Below, in pieces: positions 9,351 through 17,558 of a stretch of DNA of 64,000 nt. The notes under the pieces were generated by a model, which searched no databases, was not told the DNA's origin, and saw nothing but the letters and a program-made list of their open reading frames with translations. The stretch spans positions 1 to 64,000 of the forward strand of contig CAYXUL010000010.1 of assembly GCA_964468475.1 (NCBI GenBank), given 5' to 3'. The translations under genes were made by a program, and so were the position numbers. The stretch's first letter is position 1. The number at the start of each line of letters is the position of its first letter. Origin of the DNA: JBECKX01 sp964468475 (GTDB lineage Bacteria > Zixibacteria > MSB-5A5 > CAIYYT01).

Positions 9351-9935
9351 CTAGTTCGCTTTTGGCTCGATCGGTCCCGGAACCTGGTTCGGAATCGCCG
9401 GTAACGATTGCAGGTAGGCAAAGATCGCTTTCAGATCCTCGTCTTTCATTTTGCCGATCGACTGCCACGGCATCGGGGGCAGAATCGGGCGACCCATTCC
9501 CAGATGTTGTCCGGTGCGCATTGCCTTGATGAAGTCATCAGCGTCCCAGGCGCCGATACCAACGTTTTCATCCGGAGTAAGATTTATCGCGAAACTCACT
9601 CCCCAGGGCCCCGCCCAGGCGGTCATGTTGGCGTTGGTCATTGCCATCCAGCCCGTGGGGCTGAGCGTTCCTTGCGGAACCTCAGGTACCGGCGCATTTG
9701 CCGGCTGCCCTGACAGCGTCAGTGAAGGATCGGGAACGGGTCCTTTGGCCGTCATCATTTTCGGCGAGTGGCAGTCCTCGCAGCCGCCAACCATCACCAG
9801 GTACTTGCCGCGCTCGACCATCTGTTCCTGGGTTAGCGGCTCATCGGATGATCCGGCTGATGAACAGTAAGTCAGGAGGGACGTCAGCGCGAGCAGTCCC
9901 AATAAAAGTGCGAGCTTGGTGATCTTGTTTGTCAT
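9351..9935 (-). CDS. Monoheme cytochrome c lipoprotein
   Basis: A 194-residue exported electron-transfer protein. The N-terminus is a signal peptide with a possible, slightly atypical lipobox (LLTYC). A single heme attachment site GGCEDCH lies at about residues 50-56, and a C-terminal PPMPW segment near residue 155 offers the distal methionine ligand. The region between is typical of the small cytochrome c subunits that accept electrons from dehydrogenases or sit beside oxidases. No oxidase or dehydrogenase gene is adjacent, so the partner is unknown. A good promoter overlapped by a 23-bp near-perfect palindrome lies directly upstream (9959-9994), and the ribosome binding site GGAGG precedes the ATG. 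Confidence 0.88.
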   Translation of the reverse strand: MTNKITKLALLLGLLALTSLLTYCSSAGSSDEPLTQEQMVERGKYLVMVGGCEDCHSPKMMTAKGPVPDPSLTLSGQPANAPVPEVPQGTLSPTGWMAMTNANMTAWAGPWGVSFAINLTPDENVGIGAWDADDFIKAMRTGQHLGMGRPILPPMPWQSIGKMKDEDLKAIFAYLQSLPAIPNQVPGPIEPKAN

Positions 9936-9958
9936 AATTTTCCTCCAAAAGGTGCGCG

Positions 9959-9994
9959 ATTATAATCTAAATTGGACTTGAAAGTCAAGTACAA
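9959..9994 (-). promoter_or_regulatory. Promoter with overlapping palindromic operator upstream of cytochrome c
   Basis: Read on the minus strand, TTGACT (9983-9988) and TATAAT (9959-9964) are separated by 18 nt, a good sigma-70-type promoter. The -35 box sits inside the inverted repeat TTGGACTTGA-AAG-TCAAGTACAA (9972-9994 on the plus strand), which matches in 9 of 10 arm positions. A repressor bound there would block the promoter. The regulator family cannot be named from this alone. Confidence 0.65.
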
Positions 9995-10165
9995 TATTTA
10001 CTCGATAAGTCTATTTATTTCGGCAAAGCGTGGGGCTGGCTGATACCGCACTTCCAGCCGCCACACGTCAACGAACCGGTCGGCTCCTGCAATTCGAATT
10101 TGTTGTTTTAATGACTTGCACGTCTATATTCAAAGTAGAGAGAATTTTGACGGTAAGGAGGGTCA

Positions 10166-10828
10166 ATGTCACATTCAAAACCGTGTCTGGTTGCTGCGGT
10201 GATCCTGGTAATGGCATCGTCGATTTTCGCAGCGGGACCGCTGTCGGTCGGGATTAAAGGCGGCCTGGCACTAAACAACTCCAATTTCAACTACTCAAGC
10301 ACAGAATTCTCGTATGACCCGAATAATGGAATGGGTCTGAATCTCTCCCTTCAACTCGAACACTCCCTCACCCCTTTTACTGCGGTAAGAGTTGATGCAG
10401 GCTATCTGCAGAAGGGATTCGACGAGGATCTGAGAATAGTCACTCAGAAAGGTGATTTGCAGGAGATATCGGCGGTAAAATCGCGCATCAATGTGCTTTC
10501 TCTATCTCTGCTGTTCAAGGGTCAACTGCCCATCGGCACCTACTTTGTTGCGGGACCACGCGCTGACTTCAAGTTGGGCGTCAGTCACGACATGAAGATG
10601 TACTATTCGGAGATTATAACCCCGGGTCTCAAATCCACAGTCTATGGGCTTACCGTGGGAGCTGGGCAGGAATTTCCGTTGACAGCTCTCGGAGTACTAT
10701 TTTTCGAGGCTCAGTATCTGTATGACTTGTCTGACGAATACAGCACGAGCGCTGACCCGGCTGAAGTAGGCACCTTGACATCAATAAACAACCGCGCCTT
10801 CGCGTTCCTGATCGGGATTCGGCGGTAA
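10166..10828 (+). CDS. Outer-membrane beta-barrel protein, copy 1
   Basis: A 220-residue protein with a signal peptide (MSHSKPCLVAAVILVMASSIF, cut near AAG). It is followed by alternating hydrophobic/polar strands such as LSVGIKGGLALNN, LNLSLQLEHSL and AVRVDAGYLQKGF. The last strand ends FAFLIGIRR, as in small barrels of the OMP_b-brl type. The start is well supported by AAGGAGGG just before the ATG. A diverged copy follows at 11022 (shared GIKGG/GLKGG, LSLQLE, GYLQKGF/GFLEKGF, VAGPRADFK/LAGPRLDLK), so this is a tandem duplication. The substrate or role is unknown. Confidence 0.8.
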   Translation: MSHSKPCLVAAVILVMASSIFAAGPLSVGIKGGLALNNSNFNYSSTEFSYDPNNGMGLNLSLQLEHSLTPFTAVRVDAGYLQKGFDEDLRIVTQKGDLQEISAVKSRINVLSLSLLFKGQLPIGTYFVAGPRADFKLGVSHDMKMYYSEIITPGLKSTVYGLTVGAGQEFPLTALGVLFFEAQYLYDLSDEYSTSADPAEVGTLTSINNRAFAFLIGIRR

Positions 10829-10910
10829 GGGGATACGGAACACACCCCGTCTCGCCCCGATCCGCCAAGGCGGACGGAGCGATCCACCCCTTTTGATAGA
10901 GGGGAATTTG
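10829..10910. repeat. Intergenic palindromic sequence (REP-like candidate)
   Basis: Between the two barrel genes lie a perfect short palindrome TCCGCCAAGGCGGA (10861-10874) and a second stem CCCCT / AGGGG (1087-91 and 10900-10904 in local spacing, that is 10887-10891 and 10900-10904). The GC-rich, repeated-arm character resembles dispersed intergenic repeats. Only one copy is visible in the window, so calling it a repeat family is an inference. Confidence 0.35.
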
Positions 10911-10976
10911 CGTCATTCCAGCGGGTCAGGCTGAGATCTTGGCAGAAAAATCGCAGGTTTACTGCGCCCGTTTTTG

Positions 10977-10982
10977 TATAAT
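10977..10982 (+). promoter_or_regulatory. -10 element upstream of beta-barrel copy 2
   Basis: A consensus TATAAT lies 39 nt before the ATG at 11022. No strong -35 is present at 16-18 nt, so activator help or weak promoter strength is possible. The ribosome binding site AAGGAGA precedes the start. Confidence 0.5.
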
Positions 10983-11021
10983 AGTTAGACAAGGTTCAAT
11001 TCGATTTATAAAGGAGATGTT

Positions 11022-11714
11022 ATGCGATCCCATTTCATCGCCGCAATGGTGATTCTCGGACTATTGATGTTGCCGACACTGGTCTACGGTGGTTCGTTTT
11101 CATACGGGCTCAAAGGTGGAATTTCGATCAATGACGAGGATTTTGGGGATATTTATATGGCCAGAATTGACAAAGCTGACGCGGTCGGTTGGGCGCTCTC
11201 GCTTCAACTCGAACGGCCGCTTAGTTCACGCTATTCGCTGAGAGCTGATGTCGGATTTTTGGAAAAAGGTTTCAATTCTGACTCCAGGTCCATTCAGGGC
11301 AGTAAGCCGGTAAGGATTGACTATCTGTCATTCGACCTGCTGTCAAAGGCGCTTGTATTGCCTGGCGTTTATCTTCTGGCCGGACCGCGGCTCGACTTAA
11401 AGATAGATATGCACGACAAGTCAAACCTGCTTGTCCCTGCTGTAAAAGACAATCTCAAGCAATCTGTCATTGGCGCTACTTTAGGGCTCGGGACGGATAT
11501 CCCCTGGACCTCGGTTGGGTTCGTCTTCTTGGAGTTTCATTACAATTTCGATCTCACCCCCGTCTACAAACGTACACTTACCCCTGAGTATTCCTNNNNN
11601 NNNNNNNNNNNNNNNNNNNNNNNNNNNNNNNNNNNNNNNNNNNNNNNNNNNNNNNNNNNNNNNNNNNNNNNNNNNNNNNNNNNNNNNNNNNNNNNCGGCA
11701 GACGAGGGTCCTGA
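11022..11714 (+). CDS. Outer-membrane beta-barrel protein, copy 2 (end lies in or beyond a gap)
   Basis: A paralogue of the barrel gene at 10166 with the same length and strand pattern: a signal peptide (MRSHFIAAMVILGLLMLPTLV), then SYGLKGGISIND, LSLQLERPL and LAGPRLDLKID. About 190 residues are read before a 100-N gap at 11596-11695 removes the last strands. After the gap, stop codons occur at 11712-11714 in one frame and 11716-11718 in another, so the true stop cannot be fixed. Tandem copies suggest dosage or divergence of an envelope protein. No ligand can be inferred. Confidence 0.7.
   Translation: MRSHFIAAMVILGLLMLPTLVYGGSFSYGLKGGISINDEDFGDIYMARIDKADAVGWALSLQLERPLSSRYSLRADVGFLEKGFNSDSRSIQGSKPVRIDYLSFDLLSKALVLPGVYLLAGPRLDLKIDMHDKSNLLVPAVKDNLKQSVIGATLGLGTDIPWTSVGFVFLEFHYNFDLTPVYKRTLTPEYSXXXXXXXXXXXXXXXXXXXXXXXXXXXXXXXXXXGRRGS
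11596..11695. other. Assembly gap (100 N)
   Basis: A run of exactly 100 N removing the 3' end of beta-barrel copy 2. The true gap length is unknown. Confidence 0.99.
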
Positions 11715-11773
11715 CTAATCGGGACCGCACACAAAGAAACCGAAACGGAGGGACTGCGACTTACTTTGATCGG

Positions 11774-12568
11774 CTAACGATCAGATATGAGCTTCTGAAG
11801 TTCTTCGGGAAGCGGGTACTTTAGCTCAGCGGCCATTCTCAGGAATATCACAGCACTGTCAGCATCTTGCGGTTCTTGAAGAAGGTAAACCAGAGCCCTT
11901 TGATAGTTGACGAAACCGCTGCTCTTGAAATCCGCAGCACACCTCTCGAAATAGCTCTTGCTCCTGCTGAATTCTTTGAGCTCAGAATAGCAGAGCGCGA
12001 TGAATAAGTAGGCATCGGGAAGCCAGTCAGACTGTTGTTCAACGTAGAGGCTCTCGGCGCGATTAAGATATGGCAGAGCCTCCGCGGGCCTCTCCTGTAA
12101 ATAGAGCAGCTTACCCTTTCCAAAGAAACCTTCAGGATCATCCGCATACATATCTATCATTGCGGCATACACACTATCGGCTTCGTTCAGTCTCCCCATA
12201 TTCGTTAAGGCCACTCCCAGGTTCATCATTGCGACGTTATTATCTGGCATGATTTCGAGTGACTTACGATAGAGGATGATAGCAGAGTCGTACTTGCCAA
12301 GGACCCGATAGACTCTTCCGAGATTGTCATAAGCGTCACAAAGCATGGAATCGGCCGCTATCGCCTCCAGGTAGAGGCTGGCAGCCAACCCGTATTCGCC
12401 CGCGATTTCCTGGTCGCAGGCGGCCTTGAACAGTGAATCTGCTTCAGTCGAGTGCGGTATGCAGTATGGTGCAACTATCTCATGCCGACTGTATTTCGGT
12501 GCTTTGCCTTCGACAATTGCAGTTAGTACACAGAGGCTTAGTGCCGCTGCAATGCATAAGCGTATCAT
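11774..12568 (-). CDS. Exported tetratricopeptide-repeat protein
   Basis: A 264-residue protein with an N-terminal signal peptide (MIRLCIAAALSLCVLTAIV) followed by at least five TPR units. The clearest is at residues 80-115 (DAYDNLGRVYRVLGKYDSAI and LYRKSLEIMPDN), then MNLGVALTNMGRLNEAD, and GKGKLLYLQERPAEAL. It is likely a periplasmic scaffold. No catalytic domain is present. It converges on the barrel genes and is separated by about 120 bases from the isocitrate dehydrogenase gene, without evident functional linkage to either. Confidence 0.85.
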   Translation of the reverse strand: MIRLCIAAALSLCVLTAIVEGKAPKYSRHEIVAPYCIPHSTEADSLFKAACDQEIAGEYGLAASLYLEAIAADSMLCDAYDNLGRVYRVLGKYDSAIILYRKSLEIMPDNNVAMMNLGVALTNMGRLNEADSVYAAMIDMYADDPEGFFGKGKLLYLQERPAEALPYLNRAESLYVEQQSDWLPDAYLFIALCYSELKEFSRSKSYFERCAADFKSSGFVNYQRALVYLLQEPQDADSAVIFLRMAAELKYPLPEELQKLISDR

Positions 12569-12687
12569 CTCATCACCCCCGAATCGAATTCCGCTCTTGA
12601 CTACTAAAACTGAGGTCCTCTGACACCGCCTTTTTGACCAGATTCCCTATTGTAGTGACGTTTCAGTGATTGAAGCGTGCAATCCCC

Positions 12688-13692
12688 CTACCCCATCTGC
12701 CGAATAACCTCATCGGCGAAATCTTCGGTACCGGCGGTGCCGCCAAGGTCACGGGTTTTGACTTTGCCCTCACGGTAAACCTTTTCCACCGCACGCATTA
12801 TTCGGCTCGCAGCCTGCTCTTCTCCCAGATGGCGCAGCATCAACACACCTGAAAACAATATCGCCGACGGATTCGCAATCCCCTTACCCGCAATGTCGGG
12901 CGCGGAGCCATGCACCGCCTCGAACACCGCGCAATCCTCCCCGATGTTGGCGCCGGGCACCATGCCCAGACCACCCACCAGCCCGGCGGCGAGATCGGAA
13001 ATGATGTCGCCATAGAGATTGGAGAGCACGAGGATATCGAACTGCGACGGGTCAATCACCAACTTCATCGCCAGCGCATCGACAATCACGTTGGTGAATT
13101 CAATTTCCGGATAATCCTGGGCGACTTCGGCGATTGATTCTAAGAACATCCCATCGGAGAGCTTCATGATGTTCGCCTTATGCACCGCTGTGACTTTCTT
13201 GCGGCCTTTGTTGCGGGCATAGTCGAACGCGAACTTGCCGATGCGGGTGGAAGCATGATGCGTAATCACCTTGATCGACTCCGACACTCCCGGCGCGATC
13301 AGGTGTTCGAGACCGGCATAGAGGTCCTCGGTGTTTTCGCGCACAATGATCAGGTCAACTCCCTCATAACGCGACTTGACCCCCTCAATCGAGTGTACCG
13401 GCCGCAGATTGGCGTAGAGATCAAGCGATTTGCGCAGACCGACATTGGCGGAGGAAAACCCCTTGGCCACGAATGTGGTCAGCGGGCCTTTCAGCGCCAC
13501 TTTATTGCGCTTTATCGACTCCAGCAGTTCGTCCGGAACCGGTGAACCGTAGTCGGGGATCGCGTTGATGCCGGCCGGGAGGCGCTCCCATTCGACCTCG
13601 ACGCCGGTGGCATCAATGATCCTGATGGTGGCTTTGCTGATCTCGGGACCGATGCCGTCCCCTTCTATTAAAGTAACGAGGTGGTCTGCCAT
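12688..13692 (-). CDS. NAD-dependent isocitrate dehydrogenase
   Basis: A 334-residue member of the isocitrate/isopropylmalate dehydrogenase family, oxidising isocitrate to 2-oxoglutarate in the TCA cycle. Substrate and metal contacts are visible: SSANVGLRKSLDLYANLRP (about residues 80-98), RENTEDLYAGLE, the catalytic KANIMKLSDG, and YGDIISDLAAG. The segment HGSAPDIAGKGIANPSA carries the Asp typical of NAD rather than NADP use. The serine-rich SSANVGLRKS loop favours isocitrate over isopropylmalate; homoisocitrate cannot be fully excluded. I chose the ATG at 13692 because GGAGA lies 13-17 nt upstream of it; the frame continues upstream without a binding site. It diverges from the BtrH-like gene. 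Confidence 0.88.
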   Translation of the reverse strand: MADHLVTLIEGDGIGPEISKATIRIIDATGVEVEWERLPAGINAIPDYGSPVPDELLESIKRNKVALKGPLTTFVAKGFSSANVGLRKSLDLYANLRPVHSIEGVKSRYEGVDLIIVRENTEDLYAGLEHLIAPGVSESIKVITHHASTRIGKFAFDYARNKGRKKVTAVHKANIMKLSDGMFLESIAEVAQDYPEIEFTNVIVDALAMKLVIDPSQFDILVLSNLYGDIISDLAAGLVGGLGMVPGANIGEDCAVFEAVHGSAPDIAGKGIANPSAILFSGVLMLRHLGEEQAASRIMRAVEKVYREGKVKTRDLGGTAGTEDFADEVIRQMG

Positions 13693-13800
13693 GTTGCTTT
13701 CGAACTCTCCTTTAAGTTCACTGCCGCGCGATGTCGGCGTGCATGCCGCCAAAATTGCGGCTTTACCGATTATTTCAAATTCTTATCTTGCCGGTGACGT

Positions 13801-14766
13801 GTGAGTATAACTATGGCGATGAAGACGAAAATATCAGACTTCACTCATCTACCCGGCAATAACTGTATTACGACAGCGATCCGGAATATACTGAATTTCT
13901 ATGGATATCGATACCGCGAGGCGATGATTTTTGGTCTCGCGGAGGGAATCGGATTCACTTTTCGTATAATCGCGGGTCTCGATAATCCCTATTTGGGGGG
14001 CGCCGGCAGCCAGATGCTGGAATCCTTCTGCCGTAACCTCCATCTTGATTTTCAGGTGACCGAATTCGATACTGATCAGGATGCGTGGGAGGATCTGCGG
14101 GAACACATCGACAAGCAGATTCCCATCATCTGCCAGGTCGATTTGAAACACCTCCCTTATTTCAAATCCAGGACTCATTTCGCCGGACATCGGGTGATTC
14201 CGGTGGAATACAATGATGAGAGTATTTTTCTGGCCGATACCGGATTTCGCAAGATCAGGGAGTGCCCGATCTCCTGCTTCATCGAGGCACGTAAGAGTTC
14301 ATATCCGCCACATGAGCCGCGCAGGAAGCGCTGGAGCATCGATCACGTAAGCGAGCGCCCTTTTGTCGAGGAAACGGTCACCAAGGCGCTCTACAACGTC
14401 TACAGCAAGTTCGAGCGGCAGGAACCGGGTTATGACCTCGAACAGATATTCCAGTTAAAGGACCATCTGCAGGACTATCACGATTCCAGGATGCTTTATC
14501 AGCAGATCGAAAAAGCGGGCACCGGAGGTGGGTTGTCACGCAGGATGTTCGCGGAGTTTCTCGACCAGTCGGCGCAGGCTTATTCACGCACGATTTATGA
14601 ACTTGCCAGCGGGCTGTATGAGAAATCGGGACAACTTTGGGGTGAAATCGCTGCCGATGCTAAAGTGGGCGATCTCAACTCGGCTCCCGCAAAACTGGAA
14701 GAGATCTACGAAACCGAGAAGCATGCAATTGAGGTCTTCAGCTCCTACGAAGCTGAAGAGTTGTGA
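13801..14766 (+). CDS. BtrH N-terminal / DUF4872-like protein
   Basis: A 321-residue protein whose first 160 residues resemble the papain-like fold of butirosin protein BtrH, an acyl transferase acting on a carrier-protein-linked acyl chain. Candidate catalytic residues are Cys22 (PGNNCITTA), His130 (HFAGHRVIP) and Asp146 (FLADTG), the expected Cys-His-Asp order. The C-terminal half is helical, as in the DUF4872 extension often joined to this domain. The start could be the GTG at 13801 or the ATGs at 13813 and 13819; none has a clear binding site. No carrier protein or biosynthetic cluster lies nearby, so the substrate is unknown. The neighbours are isocitrate dehydrogenase and a flippase. 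Confidence 0.72.
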   Translation: MSITMAMKTKISDFTHLPGNNCITTAIRNILNFYGYRYREAMIFGLAEGIGFTFRIIAGLDNPYLGGAGSQMLESFCRNLHLDFQVTEFDTDQDAWEDLREHIDKQIPIICQVDLKHLPYFKSRTHFAGHRVIPVEYNDESIFLADTGFRKIRECPISCFIEARKSSYPPHEPRRKRWSIDHVSERPFVEETVTKALYNVYSKFERQEPGYDLEQIFQLKDHLQDYHDSRMLYQQIEKAGTGGGLSRRMFAEFLDQSAQAYSRTIYELASGLYEKSGQLWGEIAADAKVGDLNSAPAKLEEIYETEKHAIEVFSSYEAEEL

Positions 14767-14791
14767 TTGAGCACCTGTCGTTCAGCAGTTC

Positions 14792-16111
14792 CTAACGACC
14801 GAAGTACTGGTTTCTCAGCTTACCCAGGTACGTAAGGCCCTCGCGCCAGGTCAGGCGGAAGTCCTCGCCGGTGAAGGCGAACAGAGCTTTCACATCGCCC
14901 CCAACAACCACTCTGTACAACACCAGCCAGGCAACATAATGAATCAACTCCGAGGTTGTGGTGGCAATGGCTGCACCGACCGCGCCATATCGTGGAATCA
15001 GAAGCGCGTTGAGCACGATGGCGACGCTCAGAACCAGAATTGTCATTATGGTTACGGTGTAGGCTTTACCGCGTCCCAATATGTGCAGCGAGATGATTCC
15101 GATCAGGCCCCTGAATAGGGCCATTCCCAGGAGAATTAAGAGGGGGACCTGGCCGGCGAGAAAATCCGGGCCGAATAAAGCTAAAACGGGGTGGGAAACC
15201 AGCGCCACGCCGGCAGCGGCAGCCAGCATGACAAGGATCATCTGGCGATGATACAGCGGCGTGGTTGCTGCTGCATCTTCCTCGCTCTGGCCGGAAGTCT
15301 TCGGAAAGAAGACTGTTTGCACCGCCTGCGGAATAATTACCAGGGGCGCAGTCAGACCGGTGGCAACCGAATAAACGCCGGCGAGACCGACACCCTCGAT
15401 CGCAAAAACCAAAACCAGGTCGACACGCTTGGCCACTTCCCTGATCAGGCTGCTCATGTATATCCAGAGGCCGTAGGCAAAGGTCGTACGGAATTGGGCG
15501 AAGGATGGCTTCAGTGATTCACCAGCTCTGGATTTGAGGCATGCACGAACGGTGAGAAAATCCACGATAATCAGCGCTGCAATATACGCCCACATCACCT
15601 TGTCGACTGTCGGCGAAAACACGAGGAGAGCTAACAGAACGAATAGCAGCGTGAGTGAACTCTTTATGACCAGAAACGTAGAGAATTCGTTGAATCGCCC
15701 AATACCAATTAAGTACTGGCAGCATGGCTGAAAGAACATATAGGTGATCAGCAGGATAGCCGCCGGATAGATCACTATCAACGGAGTATCCTGCAGCAGA
15801 TTGCTGAACAACGGGTATGCCAGGACAAATCCAATCGCCACGATCACGGCCACGCTGGGTGGATAGAACATCTGGTTGGCGAGCAATGTCAGCGGTTTGC
15901 CCTCTTTCTTCCCGAGAAAATATTGGACGGAGAAGCCATGGCCGAGGTGGGACACGCAATAGAGAATCTCTGCGGTAGCCAGGATCAGCGCCACCAGACC
16001 TTTACCTTCGGGTCCCAGAATGCGACTGATAGCCAGTCCGGTAAAGAACGTAGCCACCAGCCCAATCGCCTGGGCGGAGAACACCTTGATTGTGGAGTCA
16101 ACGAATCGCAT
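14792..16111 (-). CDS. Polysaccharide flippase-like membrane protein (MOP superfamily)
   Basis: A 439-residue integral membrane protein with about 12-14 hydrophobic helices. The N-terminus VFSAQAIGLVATFFTGLAIS with ILGPEGKGLVAL is characteristic of Wzx/RfbX-type exporters, which flip lipid-linked sugars across the inner membrane. I chose the ATG at 16111 (MRFVDSTIKVF) because the longer reading adds an unlikely hydrophobic leader that overlaps a terminator. The tail (GEDFRLTWREGLTYLGKLRN) is cytoplasmic. No glycosyltransferases are next to it, so the transported glycan is unknown. It converges with the BtrH-like gene. Confidence 0.87.
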   Translation of the reverse strand: MRFVDSTIKVFSAQAIGLVATFFTGLAISRILGPEGKGLVALILATAEILYCVSHLGHGFSVQYFLGKKEGKPLTLLANQMFYPPSVAVIVAIGFVLAYPLFSNLLQDTPLIVIYPAAILLITYMFFQPCCQYLIGIGRFNEFSTFLVIKSSLTLLFVLLALLVFSPTVDKVMWAYIAALIIVDFLTVRACLKSRAGESLKPSFAQFRTTFAYGLWIYMSSLIREVAKRVDLVLVFAIEGVGLAGVYSVATGLTAPLVIIPQAVQTVFFPKTSGQSEEDAAATTPLYHRQMILVMLAAAAGVALVSHPVLALFGPDFLAGQVPLLILLGMALFRGLIGIISLHILGRGKAYTVTIMTILVLSVAIVLNALLIPRYGAVGAAIATTTSELIHYVAWLVLYRVVVGGDVKALFAFTGEDFRLTWREGLTYLGKLRNQYFGR

Positions 16112-16163
16112 TGGAAATCTTTTCAGCCGCAGAAGTATATCGGGCGGAGCGAAAATCCCCCAA

Positions 16164-16193
16164 CAAAAAAACGGCGGCATCGCTGCCGCCGTT
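16164..16193 (-). terminator. Rho-independent terminator of the Myb-like gene
   Basis: The arms AACGGCGGCA and TGCCGCCGTT (16170-16179 and 16184-16193) pair perfectly around a 4-base loop. On the minus strand the stem is followed by a run of seven T. It lies about 40 nt after the stop at 16235, just before the flippase start. Confidence 0.92.
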
Positions 16194-16234
16194 CACTACT
16201 TCACTGTAGTTCGTAATCAGAAGTCGTAATCGAT

Positions 16235-16519
16235 TTACGACCAGTTGTTACGAATCTGCTTCAGGTAGCTCGCGCTCTTGCGCAGACCCAGACTGGAAGC
16301 CTTGTACTGGACCGAACCTTCGGAACGGCCAAGCTTCTTGGCGATATCCATGTTTGAGTTGGTGCGATAGATTTTGCGCAGTGTGGCGATCTCAGACCGA
16401 GTCCAGACCTTGTTGGTACCGGAGAAACGACGGGTAGTCGTTTTGCGGGCGCGGCTGCGGGTTGTCCTGGTAGAGCGTCTGCTCTTACGGGCTGAGGAAG
16501 TTCTTCTCCTGCGATTCAT
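16235..16519 (-). CDS. Small Arg-rich protein with Myb/SANT-like HTH
   Basis: A 94-residue protein with two parts. Residues 1-37 hold 13 Arg and 3 Lys mixed with Ser/Thr (MNRRRRTSSARKSRRSTRTT...), like the tail of a histone-like protein. Residues 42-85 form a helix-turn-helix of Myb/SANT type (VWTRSEIATLRKIYRT, then IAKKLGRSEGSVQYKASSLG). The protein should bind DNA, perhaps as a nucleoid or chromatin-like factor, which is inference. The ATG at 16519 is fixed by GGAG 6 nt upstream; a longer reading is not supported. A strong terminator follows, so it is a single-gene unit, probably well expressed. Its HTH resembles the N-terminal units of the regulator at 17559. Confidence 0.8.
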   Translation of the reverse strand: MNRRRRTSSARKSRRSTRTTRSRARKTTTRRFSGTNKVWTRSEIATLRKIYRTNSNMDIAKKLGRSEGSVQYKASSLGLRKSASYLKQIRNNWS

Positions 16520-16777
16520 TCGTTGCTCCTTTCGCAATACGAGAATGAAAGTTACGGTTACTTCGTCCTGAAGTTTAGTAAGCGCCTTCCATCTAATTTG
16601 CTCTTACAAGTTTGTGTCACTTAATCTTATCGGACTTGCACTAGTTTGCTTAACGCTTCAGAGTCAAATTTGTATCAAAAAGTGTACTTTTTTTGATGCG
16701 CCGATACAGCCCCCTAAAGTGTCTCAGACTTCAGTTTTGCCTTTCCCTCGATCATCCTTTGGGGTAGATTCGCGGAG

Positions 16778-17515
16778 ATGGCAACCTATTTCGTATCCGA
16801 TTTTCACCTCGGTTCGCGCTCAGCTGAAATCGAGCAGAAAACTGTGGGACTGCTCTGTGCATTTCTGCGACAACACCGTGGTGATCTCGAACATCTTGTG
16901 ATTCTTGGAGATTTGTTCGACTTCTGGTTCGAATACCGAAATCTTGTTCCAAAAGGAAACCTGGAATTACTCTTTTGGCTGAAACAACTTGTTGATGAAG
17001 GTGTCGTCGTGTCCTATGTCTGCGGCAATCATGACTTCTGGCTCGGCGATTTCATGACGAAACATCTGGGATTCGCGGTTTACAACAATGAATTGGTTTT
17101 AGAAAACGGTGAGCGTCGCGTCCTCGTGCTCCACGGCGACGGCGTGGCACCATCCGACTGGAAGTACCGCATTCTAAAGCGAATCCTGCGTAATAGACTC
17201 AACGCCGCACTCTACCGGCTGCTGCCCCCGTCATTTGCATTCTGGCTTGCTCACAAGGTTTCCGGAAGATCGCGGCGGTATGGCGATCAGTCGCCCAGGG
17301 AGGGCTTTCTCAGGGAATACTACGAATATTCGCGACAGCGGCACACCGAGGGCTATTCAGCGGTCATTTGCGGGCATCTGCATTATCCGGAGATTCAGGA
17401 ATTCGATTCGGGATTCTATGTGAATTGTGGTGACTGGCTGTCACACAATAGCGTCGTTCGCTGGGACGGATCGAAGTTCGAATTATTAACTGCCACCGAG
17501 GAGATTGAGGGCTGA
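16778..17515 (+). CDS. lpxH: UDP-2,3-diacylglucosamine diphosphatase
   Basis: A 245-residue metallophosphoesterase of the LpxH type, which cleaves UDP-2,3-diacylglucosamine to lipid X and UMP in lipid A synthesis. The metal-binding motifs are all present: DFHLG (Asp8, His10), GDLFDFW near residue 45, GNHDFW near 85, LHGDG near 120 and CGHLHYPE near 205. The length fits the family. The gene supports a lipopolysaccharide-bearing outer membrane. Other lipid A genes are not in the window. It contrasts with the SbcD-like protein at 21758, which has the same fold but none of these residues. Confidence 0.88.
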   Translation: MATYFVSDFHLGSRSAEIEQKTVGLLCAFLRQHRGDLEHLVILGDLFDFWFEYRNLVPKGNLELLFWLKQLVDEGVVVSYVCGNHDFWLGDFMTKHLGFAVYNNELVLENGERRVLVLHGDGVAPSDWKYRILKRILRNRLNAALYRLLPPSFAFWLAHKVSGRSRRYGDQSPREGFLREYYEYSRQRHTEGYSAVICGHLHYPEIQEFDSGFYVNCGDWLSHNSVVRWDGSKFELLTATEEIEG

Positions 17516-17558
17516 TACTCGCGACACAAGCCCGTCACGTTGCTGGCTGCTGTTGCCC

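Noticed and set aside
16680..16705. A palindrome of A and T runs (ATCAAAAAGTGTACTTTTTTTGAT) as a terminator
   Set aside because: It lies between divergent genes where no transcript should end, and its arms are of unequal length; a DNA-bend or operator role is possible but unsupported.
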